Assembly (NCBI RefSeq): GCF_016428975.1
Contig: NZ_JAELTT010000012.1
Span: 1-64,000 of the forward strand
From: Dyella sp. ASV21
GTDB lineage: Bacteria > Pseudomonadota > Gammaproteobacteria > Xanthomonadales > Rhodanobacteraceae
Length of the DNA: 64,000 nucleotides
Direction: 5' to 3'
Shown: positions 24,938 to 33,767 of the stretch, one piece after another
How positions within the stretch are numbered: position 1 is the stretch's first letter
Layout: each line of letters starts with the position of its first letter
Notes under the pieces: model-generated
The model's input: only the letters and a program-made list of their open reading frames with translations
Database searches by the model: none
Told to the model about the DNA's origin: nothing
Translations under genes and position numbers: made by a program

Positions 24938-26344
24938 TTAAAAGCTCGCCTCAAACGTGTCGCCGGCGTAGTTCTGGAACGACGTGTACTTGCCCAGGAA
25001 GGTGAGCTTGATGGTGTCCGTCGGCCCATTTCGTTGCTTGCCGACAATGATTTCGGCCAGCCCCCTATCGGGCGAATCCTTGTGATAGTAGTCATCGCGA
25101 TAAATGAACATGATCACGTCCGCGTCTTGCTCAATCGCTCCGGACTCACGCAGATCCGAGAGCAGCGGACGCTTGTCGGCGCGGCTCTCTAGTGATCGGT
25201 TCAGCTGCGATAGGGCGATGACGGGAATATCCAGCTCCTTGGCGAGTGCCTTGAGGCTGCGCGAGATCTCAGAAATCTCCGTTGCGCGGTTCTCTTGGTT
25301 GCCAGGCACCTGCATGAGCTGAAGGTAGTCCACGACAATGAGGGCGAGACCACCGGATTCACGGTGTATACGGCGCGCGCGGGCACGAAGGTCGGCTGGC
25401 GAGAGCGCCGGCGTGTCGTCGATGTAGATCTTTGTTTCGGTGAGGACCGTTGTTGCGTGGGTAATGCGTGGCCAATCCTCTTCTTGGATGTCGCCGTTAC
25501 GGAGGTGCTGTTGGTCCACGCGGCCGATGGATGACACGAGGCGCAAGCCGAGCTGCGCGGCCGACATTTCCATTGAGAAGACAACTACGGCCTTCTTCGT
25601 GCTGATCGCGGCGGATTCAGCCAGGTTCACTGAGAACGCCGTTTTGCCCATCGACGGACGTGCCGCGACGATGATCAGGTCGCTGGGCTGCAGGCCGGCG
25701 GTGAGCTTGTCGAGATCCGTGAAGCCAGTGGACACCCCGGTAAGCTTGCCGCGGTTGTCGAAACGGCTGGAGATGATGCCGAAGGCCTGCCGAGCGACGT
25801 CGCGCGAGTTGTAGAAATCCTTCCGATTCCCTTTGCCGGACTCGGCAATGCGAAAGATCGATTGTTCGGCCTGCTCGATCACGTCTTTGGCGGACCCCGC
25901 GTGCGGGTTCAGCGTCATCTCAGTGATGCCCACGCTTGCCTCGAGGAGCTTACGAAGTGTCGCCTTCTCGCGCACGATTTCGGCGTAGGCAGCGATGTTG
26001 GCTGCGCTCGGCGTTGTGTTGGCCAGGTGGATGACGTACGACGGCTCGATTGGGACGACGCGCTTGTTGCTGTCGACCCAGTCCGAGATTGTCACGGCGT
26101 CGTATGGACGGCCTTGCTCAACCAGCTCGCAGATAGCCTCGTAGAGGACTTGGTGACGCTTCGAGTAGAAGTGCTCAGGAAGGAGCGAACCGGCGACCAG
26201 ATCGAATGCCTCAGAAGAGAGCATGAGGCCGCCGAGAACGGCCTGCTCTGCTGACTCCGAGTGCGGCGGAACACGTGTAGAGGGTTCCCCCTCCCAGCGA
26301 ATGGGAAGCTCTGCGAGGCGTGCATTCATTGCTTGAGGCTCCAT
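24938..26344 (-). CDS. dnaB: Replicative DNA helicase DnaB
   Basis: A 468-residue hexameric helicase. The N-terminal DnaB domain starts SESAEQAVLGGLMLS near residue 30. The RecA-like ATPase domain shows Walker A AARPSMGKTAFSVN near 228 and ALIVVDYLQLMQVPG (Walker B). A DnaB-family motif IPVIALSQLNRSLESR and the C-terminal KQRNGPTDTIKLTF are also present. The length matches chromosomal DnaB. A plasmid-borne DnaB makes the replicon partly independent of host helicase loading. A primase (33767) and an SSB-like protein (49538) are also present in the window. Confidence 0.96.
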   Translation of the reverse strand: MEPQAMNARLAELPIRWEGEPSTRVPPHSESAEQAVLGGLMLSSEAFDLVAGSLLPEHFYSKRHQVLYEAICELVEQGRPYDAVTISDWVDSNKRVVPIEPSYVIHLANTTPSAANIAAYAEIVREKATLRKLLEASVGITEMTLNPHAGSAKDVIEQAEQSIFRIAESGKGNRKDFYNSRDVARQAFGIISSRFDNRGKLTGVSTGFTDLDKLTAGLQPSDLIIVAARPSMGKTAFSVNLAESAAISTKKAVVVFSMEMSAAQLGLRLVSSIGRVDQQHLRNGDIQEEDWPRITHATTVLTETKIYIDDTPALSPADLRARARRIHRESGGLALIVVDYLQLMQVPGNQENRATEISEISRSLKALAKELDIPVIALSQLNRSLESRADKRPLLSDLRESGAIEQDADVIMFIYRDDYYHKDSPDRGLAEIIVGKQRNGPTDTIKLTFLGKYTSFQNYAGDTFEASF

Positions 26345-26419
26345 GGACCACGTACTGGAGCCAGTGTCAGGCGCGATTTGAGTGAGTCCAAATCGCCCCG
26401 CGCGGGATCAGGACCGGCC

Positions 26420-26683
26420 CTATGAGTCGCCGCGACGGATCAGGAAGCCCTTCCGCGCCATGCGCGCGAAGATCTCCAGCGAGTAGCGGCGCTTAGTTGT
26501 GCTAGACCCTGCCTCGTTCTGGAGATGCGCAGCAACGTGGACGGTATTTCCCTGTCGGGTGAGGACGTGCATCGTTCGGCCGTCTGCAAAACCGTGCACG
26601 TCGTCAGTAAGTGGCTCTTGGTAGGGATCGCGCGCGCGATTTCGTGCCGCGGTCGCAGCCGCAGCGCGTTGCTTGGGTGACAT
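26420..26683 (-). CDS. Small basic hypothetical protein
   Basis: An 87-residue protein with a basic N-terminus (MSPKQRAAAATAARNRARDP) and a compact C-terminal part (RYSLEIFARMARKGFLIRRGD). AAGGA lies in front of the ATG at 26683. It sits between dnaB and the gene ending at 26705 in the same direction. No family is recognised. Confidence 0.65.
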   Translation of the reverse strand: MSPKQRAAAATAARNRARDPYQEPLTDDVHGFADGRTMHVLTRQGNTVHVAAHLQNEAGSSTTKRRYSLEIFARMARKGFLIRRGDS

Positions 26684-26704
26684 GACAATCCTTGTCGAGT
26701 TGAA

Positions 26705-27589
26705 TCAGGCGTTATCGATGAACTTCACACCGCTGATGCATTCGGTGATGACGTCTTGGATCACTTGCCAGACGTCGGGTGCAAACAGTATGTCAATACG
26801 ATCGCGGTGCAGCGTCATGCGCGCCGCGAGGCCCACGACGTGTTGGTCGCCGCTTTTGTACTGAGTGGTCGACTGGCGCAAGCGTTGGACTATGGACTCG
26901 CCGCGCTCCGTGATCTGTACGGCCTCTGCAGCCATGCCGGCGATGGCACATACGGCTGCCAGTGCGACGAACATCTTGTCGATGGCGATTAGGTGTGCGG
27001 GTGTGAGGTGCCACGGCATCTGACCTTCGTCTCTGCCCAGCCGCATGCTCGCAATAGTGCCGGCGTCGGTCCTGGCGTAGCGGACGACGTGCGCGTTTGG
27101 AAGTGCCACGCCGATGCACCCGACCAGGTCGAAAGCCGCAAGGCTCTTGGCGTGGTCCGGAACCGCTTCGGGTGTAAGTCGAATGACGACGCGCTGGAAG
27201 AAGTCGCGCAGCGACTTGGACCTCGCATAGTCGATCTTCTGCAGTCCGTGCTGAAGGTGAGAGAGATTGTGCCGTGGCGGCTCGCCGGACCAGTCGATCA
27301 AGTCTTCGACACGCACCCGTGATCGCTGGCCAAAGGGGTCGAGGACGGGACGAGCTCGCGTGACCAGGATGTCTGCCAGCTGCCGGAATGCGTCCTGTGG
27401 TGACATCGCCCGCTCAGGCACGATGCTCAGCCCGTCGAGCCGACTGACCGTCAGCTTCATATCTGAGAGCCGGTCGGTCACCGCGAGCGCGTGGCGCGTG
27501 AAAGCCTCTAAGCCGTCCAGGGCACCCTGATAGAGGGTGTCCAGAGACGCGATAATCGGGTCAAGTTCGGGGTGCTGCTGAACGTCCAT
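26705..27589 (-). CDS. Hypothetical protein
   Basis: A 294-residue soluble protein with mixed alpha/beta content. Features seen are a helical N-terminal third, then PFGQRSRVRVEDLIDWSGEP and a hydrophobic stretch KMFVALAAVCAIAGMAAEA near residue 215 that may be a buried helix rather than a membrane segment. A ribosome site AAGGA precedes the ATG. It is the middle gene of a loosely spaced minus-strand series. I do not recognise it. Confidence 0.7.
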   Translation of the reverse strand: MDVQQHPELDPIIASLDTLYQGALDGLEAFTRHALAVTDRLSDMKLTVSRLDGLSIVPERAMSPQDAFRQLADILVTRARPVLDPFGQRSRVRVEDLIDWSGEPPRHNLSHLQHGLQKIDYARSKSLRDFFQRVVIRLTPEAVPDHAKSLAAFDLVGCIGVALPNAHVVRYARTDAGTIASMRLGRDEGQMPWHLTPAHLIAIDKMFVALAAVCAIAGMAAEAVQITERGESIVQRLRQSTTQYKSGDQHVVGLAARMTLHRDRIDILFAPDVWQVIQDVITECISGVKFIDNA

Positions 27590-27665
27590 GGTCCTTGGCC
27601 CAGATCGGCGTGAAGTGAGTGCGCAGGCGCGACACCAGTGGTTATCGGCGCCGACGAGGCATTCC

Positions 27666-28175
27666 TTAGTGGAGGCGTTCGCCGGCCTGACGCTCAGTAC
27701 CGCAGGCGGTCGCGACAGGACGTGTGAAAGGGATGGAGTAAGGGACTCGAACGCTCTCCCCGTCCAGGAGAACTCGCGCGTTGCGCAGCGCTGGCACGTT
27801 CGCGTCGAGTTCGATGCTGCAGATGTGCACCGCGACCGCGCCGGACGGTTCGTGCAGGTGGAAAATCAGATGCGGGGCAGCTTCGGTTCCGCCAGCGCGG
27901 AGAGGCACCGCACTGACCACGACGAACGGACCCTGCGCTGCATAGGGAACTCCTGACAGAAGCCGCTCGACCGACCCGTCGATGCCGCCCGTTTGTACGA
28001 TGGCGACGGCGCCGGCCTGTCTCGTGAGGATCACGAAGTGGAGGTTGTCGAGCGCATTCACCGGCGTGTCGAGCACTTCGGCCCATGTGCGGGCAACCCT
28101 GCGCGCCTTCGAAAGGAGCTCGTCGCCGGCCGCGGTGGTCGGCGACGAGGGAATGGTGATGATTGAGCTTGGCAT
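27666..28175 (-). CDS. Hypothetical protein
   Basis: A 169-residue protein with a probable beta-rich core (LHFVILTRQAGAVAIVQTGG, then GPFVVVSAVPL and PHLIFHLHE) and a disordered C-terminus. An AGGA motif lies 7 bases before the ATG at 28175. It follows the gene starting at 29608 after a 47-base gap. No family is recognised. Confidence 0.65.
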   Translation of the reverse strand: MPSSIITIPSSPTTAAGDELLSKARRVARTWAEVLDTPVNALDNLHFVILTRQAGAVAIVQTGGIDGSVERLLSGVPYAAQGPFVVVSAVPLRAGGTEAAPHLIFHLHEPSGAVAVHICSIELDANVPALRNARVLLDGESVRVPYSIPFTRPVATACGTERQAGERLH

Positions 28176-28222
28176 ACGCGTCCTACGTGATGGTGGCCGT
28201 CCTGGCCGTGAAGTGTGGTTGA

Positions 28223-29608
28223 TCAGCCGTTTGCGTAGCGCCGGTGGCCATCCTGCTGCTGATGTTGACGACCGCCCTGCTGCTGGGGTGGGCGAGAGCC
28301 TCCCTGTCCTTGCCCTTGGCCACCGTTGTTGCCGCCCTTCGCGGCCTGTGCGTCGGTGTATGCCTGGGCAACCTGCCGAACGATTCGCTCGACCAAGACC
28401 GGGTCCTGCTTGAGAAGGCTCGCAGTCTGACGCACGAAAAGGGAGTGCACCTCGCCAAGGTCCGTGTAGCTCACCTGCACTGTGCGCGGCTGATTATCGG
28501 CGCTCTTGCCCTTGCCCATCGAGAACTTGATCGTGCCGGCGTACTGGCCCTGCTGACGTTCGGCACTCAGCCACTTATCGTTGTGGCCGGAAAGGAAGAT
28601 CTTGTTGATGTGGCCATAGAGGAGCGAGCAAACGAGCTGGAGCTCGCTGGTCGTGAGCTGGAAGATCAGTTTGTCCTTCCACTTGTAAACCTTGTTCTGG
28701 CCCGGAGCAGCCTCGATCTGCACGGTCGGAGAGCCGGCCTGCGTGGTCGTCGCTTCGAAGCACAGGGCGGCGCGGCCGCCGTAAACATGCTTGGATTCGT
28801 AGACTCGTGGCTGGTCGCCGGCAGACGGGTTGCGATCGCGAGCATCGTCGCGGTCGCGCGAGGGTTCAGGCTCACGGCGCTGGGTGAAGGGCTGCTCCGT
28901 CGCCTGGCTGCGCTGATGCGCGCGCTGCGCGCCGGTCCCCGCGTCGTTGGGGCGCTGGCCATGCCCCTGCGTGGCGCGCTGAGGTGCGCGGCCGCCTTGT
29001 CCGTGATCACCGCCATCCTGTCGGGCGGCTGCTTGGTGAGCGCTGGCTACTCGCTCCTGCGTGCGCGGCGTCGGCGAGCGGGGTGCTGCGCCCTCGTCCG
29101 CGCGCCGAGCCTGGCCGGTCGGTGCGCCCGGCGGAGGCATGGAGCGGTTATGGCTCGACAGCACGGGCGTGGATTGGGTGCGCTGATCGCTCTGCCCCTG
29201 CGGCGAGTTGCCGGCATTTGTCGGGATCCAGGGCTGATCGGTGCCGCTGGCAGCGTCGAGGAGCCATTGGGTGATGTCGCGCTTGGCCGTGCCGTCGTTG
29301 CGCATGGCCATGGTGGTGACATCGCGGACGCGGTCCGGGCCCTGCGCAATCAGGGTGCGAAATGCCTGCTCAAAGGTCGCGCGGTCAAAGCCGATCTTGT
29401 GCAAGGCCTCGAGGAAGCGCGTAGCGGTCACATAGCGCGACAGCCACTTCGAACCCTGCTCGCCACCATTGCAGGCTACCTTCACCACATCCGCCAGGTG
29501 ATCGCCGACGGCGCGACGCAGCGCCCGGAATCCGTTGTCGGTTCCGATAGGCTGCAGGCCGCAGGCGGTGGCAGCGTTGTTAAACGTGATGAGATTGATC
29601 GAATCCAT
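28223..29608 (-). CDS. Protein with long disordered linker and possible nucleic-acid-binding C-terminal domain
   Basis: A 461-residue protein from ATG 29608 (MDSINLITFNNAATACGLQ). Residues 1-120 form a helical domain. About 150 residues of Gln/Arg/Pro/Gly-rich disordered linker follow. Then comes a compact domain with VYKWKDKLIFQLTTSELQLV, LLYGHINKIFLSGHNDKWLS and GTIKFSMGKG. Its strand-strand-strand-helix look recalls Whirly/PUR-type single-stranded nucleic-acid-binding folds, but this is only a resemblance. The last 40 residues are almost all Gln, Gly and His. A long open frame on the opposite strand is an artefact of this composition. Confidence 0.7.
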   Translation of the reverse strand: MDSINLITFNNAATACGLQPIGTDNGFRALRRAVGDHLADVVKVACNGGEQGSKWLSRYVTATRFLEALHKIGFDRATFEQAFRTLIAQGPDRVRDVTTMAMRNDGTAKRDITQWLLDAASGTDQPWIPTNAGNSPQGQSDQRTQSTPVLSSHNRSMPPPGAPTGQARRADEGAAPRSPTPRTQERVASAHQAAARQDGGDHGQGGRAPQRATQGHGQRPNDAGTGAQRAHQRSQATEQPFTQRREPEPSRDRDDARDRNPSAGDQPRVYESKHVYGGRAALCFEATTTQAGSPTVQIEAAPGQNKVYKWKDKLIFQLTTSELQLVCSLLYGHINKIFLSGHNDKWLSAERQQGQYAGTIKFSMGKGKSADNQPRTVQVSYTDLGEVHSLFVRQTASLLKQDPVLVERIVRQVAQAYTDAQAAKGGNNGGQGQGQGGSRPPQQQGGRQHQQQDGHRRYANG

Positions 29609-29698
29609 GCAGGCCTCGCCCGTTTTACCGTGTCTCAGAGTCGCAGCAGGCTGTCTCAACATATGCGACTGATGAGCCTGCTATCCCTATCCGGTATA

Positions 29699-32089
29699 TC
29701 AGGCAGATTGGACGAGTCCAAACGACGGCTCGATTTGCGCTTCCGCCGGCTTGGGTGGGATCGTCCACTCACTGCCGTGCTGCAACACCTCCGTGAAGAT
29801 CTCTCCGGTGTCCAGGCGGCGCAGCATGCAGATGGGGTTGCTCAGGACTGACGTTACGACGCAGCTCCCGTGGTCGGGGTGGAAGTACTCGCCCCCGACC
29901 TTGGGCCGGTGACCTGGCTCGATGACACCGTGCAGCAGCGCCGTGGAGGCGCGCTTCTGCAGGGCGTGGGCGACCGGTGTGAGTTCGATCGACACGCGAG
30001 CGCCCGTGGTGGCCATGTACTCAGCCATCGCGCGATCGTGGCGCATCGTAATCGTTCCTACGGCGTCGGCCTCGATCAGTTTGCGCGCGTGGATCACGGG
30101 GGCAATGTCCGAGTCATAGAGGTAGGGGCTGGCCGAACGGACGTCGTTGACGCCCGGGTGCCACTCCGGTTCGCGGATCGTGCGCTCCAGTGTCTCGTCC
30201 TGAGGGTGGAACAGGACCAGGCGCTGCATGGCGCGCGTGATGCCCACGAAATACAGGCGGCGCTCTTCCTCCTCGTCGCTATCGGGCTGCCCGGACGGAA
30301 ACACTCCGCGCGTGAGTCCGACAATCATCACCAGCGGCCATTCCAGGCCCTTGCTCCGATGCAGAGTGGTCAGCATGGCGTGGTCACCCTCCGGTGGCTT
30401 CTCCTCTTTGAGGGCGGCCATGGGAGTCAGGATCTCCATGAAGGCGTCGACCGAACCGGCGCGCTCCGCGAGCTTCACAAAAGCATCGAGGTTGCCTAGC
30501 GATTCCTGTGCCTGCTCGGGTGTTGCGGCCGACCGCTCGATGACTTCGCGCATGCGCGTGTGAGCGACGTACGCCTTGACGATGGTCGCCACTGGGGTGC
30601 TGGCCAGCGCGCCACCGGTGAGGAGGCGTAGCACGTCAGCGCGCTCGTCGAGGGCTCTGGCACCGCGCTGGTTCTCCGCTCGCATCGCGTTGGCGGCCTT
30701 GGCCAGAATCTGCGGCAGCCGGCCTCGCTCTGGACCTTCGAGGTACGGCTCCATCTCCTCCGCGATCTCGGCGAGCAGATCGAAGGGGACAAACGGGCTA
30801 GGCGTGGTCAGCAGCGAGAAGATGAAGTGCCCGCGATCATCTGGCGCGATAATCCAGTAGTTCGCCACCAAGCTCACCGCGCAAACGAGTGCGGCAATCT
30901 CGGGGAGGAACAGAAGCCCGATGCGGCCGTAGACGTGGTAGGGGATGCCGGCTTCGGCCAGCTCGATTTCATAGGGAACAAGGTGGCTGAAGTTGCGCGC
31001 CAGCATGGCTGTTTCACGCAGCCGGCCGGCGGCGGCGTAGGCCGAGAGCAGGTCCACAAGTCCCGAGTCGCTGCCAGGCTTCAGGGGCATGCGCTCAACG
31101 CGCGATTGCGGATTCTCGTTGTGCGCAATCACCAGGCCATCGCCGCGCTCCTTGTTGAGCGTGATGGCGTTATTGGCCAAGAGCGCCACTTCGTGCCCGA
31201 AACGAAACGTGCGATTCATCGGATACTTCGTGCATGGCGTGAATTGCTTGGCAAACTCCTTGGTCATGAGCGTGACCTTGGATCCACGAAATTTGTAGAT
31301 TGATTGGTTGGCGTCACCGCAGGCCAGCGTTGACGCCCGAGTGCCGGCAAGCCCCTTCACCATGTAGAAGCTGATCGCGTTGATGTCTTGGAACTCGTCG
31401 ACGAGGATCTCGTCGTAGCGGTTCGCGAACATGTGCCATAGATCGGGGTGCGCCTCGAGAAAGCACATGGGCCGATAGATGAGGTCGTCAAAGAAAATGA
31501 CGCCGCGCTTCTCCTGCTCTCGCACGAGAGCGTAGAACGCCTGCACGTAGGGGCGGCAGTCGTGGTTGAAATCGCTCTCATCGAAAACCGTGTCGGCGCT
31601 CTCGAGCTGGGCTTTTACAAGCGTGATGAACTGCTTGAAGCCTTGGAATTCCGCTGGCGTGAAGTAGGCGCCCTTACCCGCCTGTAGCCATGCGGCCTTG
31701 AGAGCCTTACGCGCAAACCCGTCCTCCGTCTTGCCCGAAGTGACAAGCTTCTCTCGCGGGAGCGCTCCGCTAGAGACCAGCTGCTTAAGAATTCGATAGC
31801 CGACTGAGTGAAGTGTCTTGACTTCGGGAATCGCGCTGGCGTCGCCGAGGGCGCGCTGCAGGCGCGCTTCAAAGCTGAGCTGGGCGCTCTTGTTGAACAT
31901 GAGCGCAAGCATGGCGGACGGATTGGCCCCCATTTTGATCATGCGCCGCATCCTGGCCACCAGGACGGTGGTCTTTCCTGAGCCCGGTCCCGCTGAGATG
32001 AGCGCGTGGCCGGACTGGTGCCGCACCACTGCCTTTTGCTCTTCTGTCAGTTCCCTTTTTCCGCCACTGCTCACCGGCGTGTACTCCAT
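29699..32089 (-). CDS. UvrD/PcrA-like SF1 DNA helicase
   Basis: A 796-residue helicase of UvrD size. Motif I is SAGPGSGKTTVL (residues 32-43), motif II ILVDEFQDIN, motif III ACGDANQSIYKFRGS, motif V TTLHRSKGLEWPLVMIVG and motif VI RRLYFVGITRAMQRL. The C-terminus holds a Tudor-like segment VGGEYFHPDHGSCVVTSVLS, as in PcrA/UvrD proteins that contact RNA polymerase or other partners. It probably acts in plasmid replication or repair. The transcript appears separate: a strong terminator lies upstream at 32168-32196. Confidence 0.93.
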   Translation of the reverse strand: MEYTPVSSGGKRELTEEQKAVVRHQSGHALISAGPGSGKTTVLVARMRRMIKMGANPSAMLALMFNKSAQLSFEARLQRALGDASAIPEVKTLHSVGYRILKQLVSSGALPREKLVTSGKTEDGFARKALKAAWLQAGKGAYFTPAEFQGFKQFITLVKAQLESADTVFDESDFNHDCRPYVQAFYALVREQEKRGVIFFDDLIYRPMCFLEAHPDLWHMFANRYDEILVDEFQDINAISFYMVKGLAGTRASTLACGDANQSIYKFRGSKVTLMTKEFAKQFTPCTKYPMNRTFRFGHEVALLANNAITLNKERGDGLVIAHNENPQSRVERMPLKPGSDSGLVDLLSAYAAAGRLRETAMLARNFSHLVPYEIELAEAGIPYHVYGRIGLLFLPEIAALVCAVSLVANYWIIAPDDRGHFIFSLLTTPSPFVPFDLLAEIAEEMEPYLEGPERGRLPQILAKAANAMRAENQRGARALDERADVLRLLTGGALASTPVATIVKAYVAHTRMREVIERSAATPEQAQESLGNLDAFVKLAERAGSVDAFMEILTPMAALKEEKPPEGDHAMLTTLHRSKGLEWPLVMIVGLTRGVFPSGQPDSDEEEERRLYFVGITRAMQRLVLFHPQDETLERTIREPEWHPGVNDVRSASPYLYDSDIAPVIHARKLIEADAVGTITMRHDRAMAEYMATTGARVSIELTPVAHALQKRASTALLHGVIEPGHRPKVGGEYFHPDHGSCVVTSVLSNPICMLRRLDTGEIFTEVLQHGSEWTIPPKPAEAQIEPSFGLVQSA

Positions 32090-32167
32090 GCATAGAAAAA
32101 CGCCCGGTCGCGCGTAAGTGCGCCGGACGCGAAGGTCGAAAGGATTCTTTACCGTGCCTGCGAGACG

Positions 32168-32196
32168 TAAAAATTAGGCCGCGTTGTGTCGCGGCC
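32168..32196 (-). terminator. Rho-independent terminator on the minus strand
   Basis: An 8-bp GC-rich stem AGGCCGCG/CGCGGCCT with a 6-base loop is followed on the minus strand by AATTTTT. It ends the operon that comes from the DUF6338-like and small genes and separates them from the UvrD helicase gene starting at 32089. Confidence 0.85.
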
Positions 32197-32341
32197 TGAG
32201 ACGTCAATGGACGGAAGTGTTGCCGTGGGACTTGTACCGGGTACCGGTGTATGTCTCCGGCGGAAGCTCAGCGATGAATCCGAGAACAGGGATTCATTGA
32301 TCAGCGCCCGCGTGGGCATTCCTGCCTGTACGAGATGACGG

Positions 32342-32372
32342 CCGTGGGTCGCCGCTTGCGCGGCGCCCACGG
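32342..32372 (-). terminator. Long hairpin after the small gene at 32389
   Basis: CCGTGGG-t-CGCCGC-ttgc-GCGGCG-CCCACGG forms a 13-bp stem with one bulge, 17 bases past the stop of the minus-strand small gene. It has no T-tract. It may be an attenuator or RNA-stability element in front of the terminator at 32168. The rest of 32090-32388 shows no gene. Confidence 0.5.
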
Positions 32373-32388
32373 GGTCAAGGGTAGTTGG

Positions 32389-32586
32389 TTAGTGAGGCAG
32401 TTTGGCTGCCGAGAGGGCAACCTGGTTGAACTTCTGCCGGACAACCTGTGTGGTGTCCAACCCCGCATCGGACAAATTCAGTCCGGTGGGGATGGGGGCC
32501 CGTTCGGAACTCGAAACTGCGGGGCCACGGGATGAACGAGGAAGGAGCAACGGCGCATCGCCGTACCGCTTATCCTGCTCAATCAT
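32389..32586 (-). CDS. Small hypothetical protein coupled to the DUF6338-like gene
   Basis: A 65-residue protein (MIEQDKRYGDAPLLLPRSS). The start ATG at 32586 overlaps the stop of the upstream gene within ATGATTGA, a strong hint of translational coupling. It is Ser/Pro/Leu-rich with no recognisable domain. It could be a shadow, but the coupled start favours a real gene. Confidence 0.5.
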   Translation of the reverse strand: MIEQDKRYGDAPLLLPRSSRGPAVSSSERAPIPTGLNLSDAGLDTTQVVRQKFNQVALSAAKLPH

Positions 32587-33340
32587 GGCGTGCACCCCCA
32601 TTTTGAGGGTTTTCCACACTGTTCTGAGTTCCATGTCCTACCTCGGGTAGCTTCCAGAGCTGCATCCATACGATCCGGCTGCCTCGAATGAACACGCCAT
32701 CCGACGCCGGTTGCAGCTTGATATTACCCGACTCGTCGTAGGTTCCAAGCTGGGCGAGGTAGATATCGGGGTATCGATCGCTACGACTCGTCGCTGCTCG
32801 GCCGTCATAGAGCCCGGTGATGGTGGTGCCATCCTCCAGCCCCACGATGACGATACGCCTCATTCCAGAGTTGAGCTTGAGCCATGCAGCAGCCCAGGCC
32901 TCCACGAAGCTCGGCAACGGCTGGAGCCGCTGCAGATCCCACGTGCCCTTGCTGATGCGTCGTGCGAGCACGCCGATCAGCCGGAAAGGAAGGGAGACGA
33001 GGTTGTAGCGGATACTGACCGCCGACACGAAACCAGCGACAGCAGGAATCACGAAGATAGTCAGACCCCACGTCACCGGCGAACTCAGCAACGCAAGCGC
33101 CAACTCAGCCGAAGACTTAGTCTTCAGCAGTGCCGAAGGGTCAAGTCCCGCCCACGAAAGTAACACCCAGCTAAGTGCGACCATGATGAGACTGTGGACG
33201 AGCCACTGCACCACTGCGTTGTTAATGTCCTTCGGGTCGTCGACGACGCTAAAACGGCGACGGCAGCGCCCGAATACGTAGCCTGGGGTGATGGTCAAGA
33301 TGACCACCAAAAGGCCCTTCAGGGTGGTAAGGAACTCCAT
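32579..33340 (-). CDS. DUF6338-like membrane protein
   Basis: A 253-residue protein. Residues 1-25 form a membrane helix (FLTTLKGLLVVILTITPGYV). Further helices lie near residues 48-68, 85-100 and 100-120. A cytoplasmic C-terminal domain follows, with RRIVIVGLEDGTTITGLYDG, RYPDIYLAQL and GVFIRGSRIVWMQLWK, the small beta domain seen in DUF6338 proteins. The function of the family is unknown. The ATG at 33340 has GGAGAC upstream. A GC-rich hairpin leader (33403-33424) precedes it. Confidence 0.75.
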   Translation of the reverse strand: MEFLTTLKGLLVVILTITPGYVFGRCRRRFSVVDDPKDINNAVVQWLVHSLIMVALSWVLLSWAGLDPSALLKTKSSAELALALLSSPVTWGLTIFVIPAVAGFVSAVSIRYNLVSLPFRLIGVLARRISKGTWDLQRLQPLPSFVEAWAAAWLKLNSGMRRIVIVGLEDGTTITGLYDGRAATSRSDRYPDIYLAQLGTYDESGNIKLQPASDGVFIRGSRIVWMQLWKLPEVGHGTQNSVENPQNGGARHD

Positions 33341-33402
33341 AGGTTTCTGTCTCCAATGCCGGCATGCCGGCGGTTTAGAAACCCACGAGCGCACCTTCCC
33401 CT

Positions 33403-33424
33403 CACGGGGAAAGCGCTCCCCGTG
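33403..33424 (-). promoter_or_regulatory. Leader hairpin before the DUF6338-like gene
   Basis: A perfect 8-bp stem CACGGGGA/TCCCCGTG with loop AAGCGC lies between a stop and the next start. On the minus strand it is preceded by CACCACCACC and followed by AGGGG, GTG and TTTCTAAA, like the leader at 41000-41015. It belongs to a family of similar leaders between 33 and 51 kb. Confidence 0.6.
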
Positions 33425-33470
33425 GGGTGGTGGTGTAGGCGCAGCGGATGCCGTGCCCGTTAATGACGCG

Positions 33471-33767
33471 CTAGGCGCCGTTGGTGAGTCCGCGCCGGAA
33501 TGCGGCGCTGTCTCGTTCTCGTTGTTGGCACACTCGCTCGAACGCCGCTTCGAAGGCCTCCTTGTAGGGGCCAACGACGGCAAGCTTCAGGCACCGATTT
33601 GGGCCCGTGTACAGGCGACCCATAAATCGCAGCTGCTGCTCACGCTCTGCCTTCAGCCACGCCAGGTATTCACGACGTTCACCAGCGAAGTTCGCCGGGG
33701 GCGAGAACATTGCGTTCTCGCCCTCGGCGCCCGGTGCTGTGTCGATTCGCGAATAGTCCCGAATCAT
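33471..33767 (-). CDS. Small hypothetical protein downstream of primase
   Basis: A 98-residue hydrophilic protein with ERREYLAWLKAEREQQLRFM and a basic helical C-terminus (VCQQRERDSAAFRRG). The ATG overlaps the primase stop in TAATG, so translation is coupled. No family is recognised. Its place directly after primase suggests a replication-linked role, but nothing in the sequence proves this. Confidence 0.7.
   Translation of the reverse strand: MIRDYSRIDTAPGAEGENAMFSPPANFAGERREYLAWLKAEREQQLRFMGRLYTGPNRCLKLAVVGPYKEAFEAAFERVCQQRERDSAAFRRGLTNGA

Noticed and set aside
28244-29851. Long plus-strand open frame of 535 codons
   Set aside because: It lies opposite the minus-strand gene 28223-29608. 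Its Leu/Ala/Arg-rich translation is the mirror of Gln/Gly/Arg codons there, and it has no domain.
32149-32370. Small minus-strand open frame upstream of the UvrD helicase
   Set aside because: It spans a strong terminator and a long hairpin, with no ribosome site.
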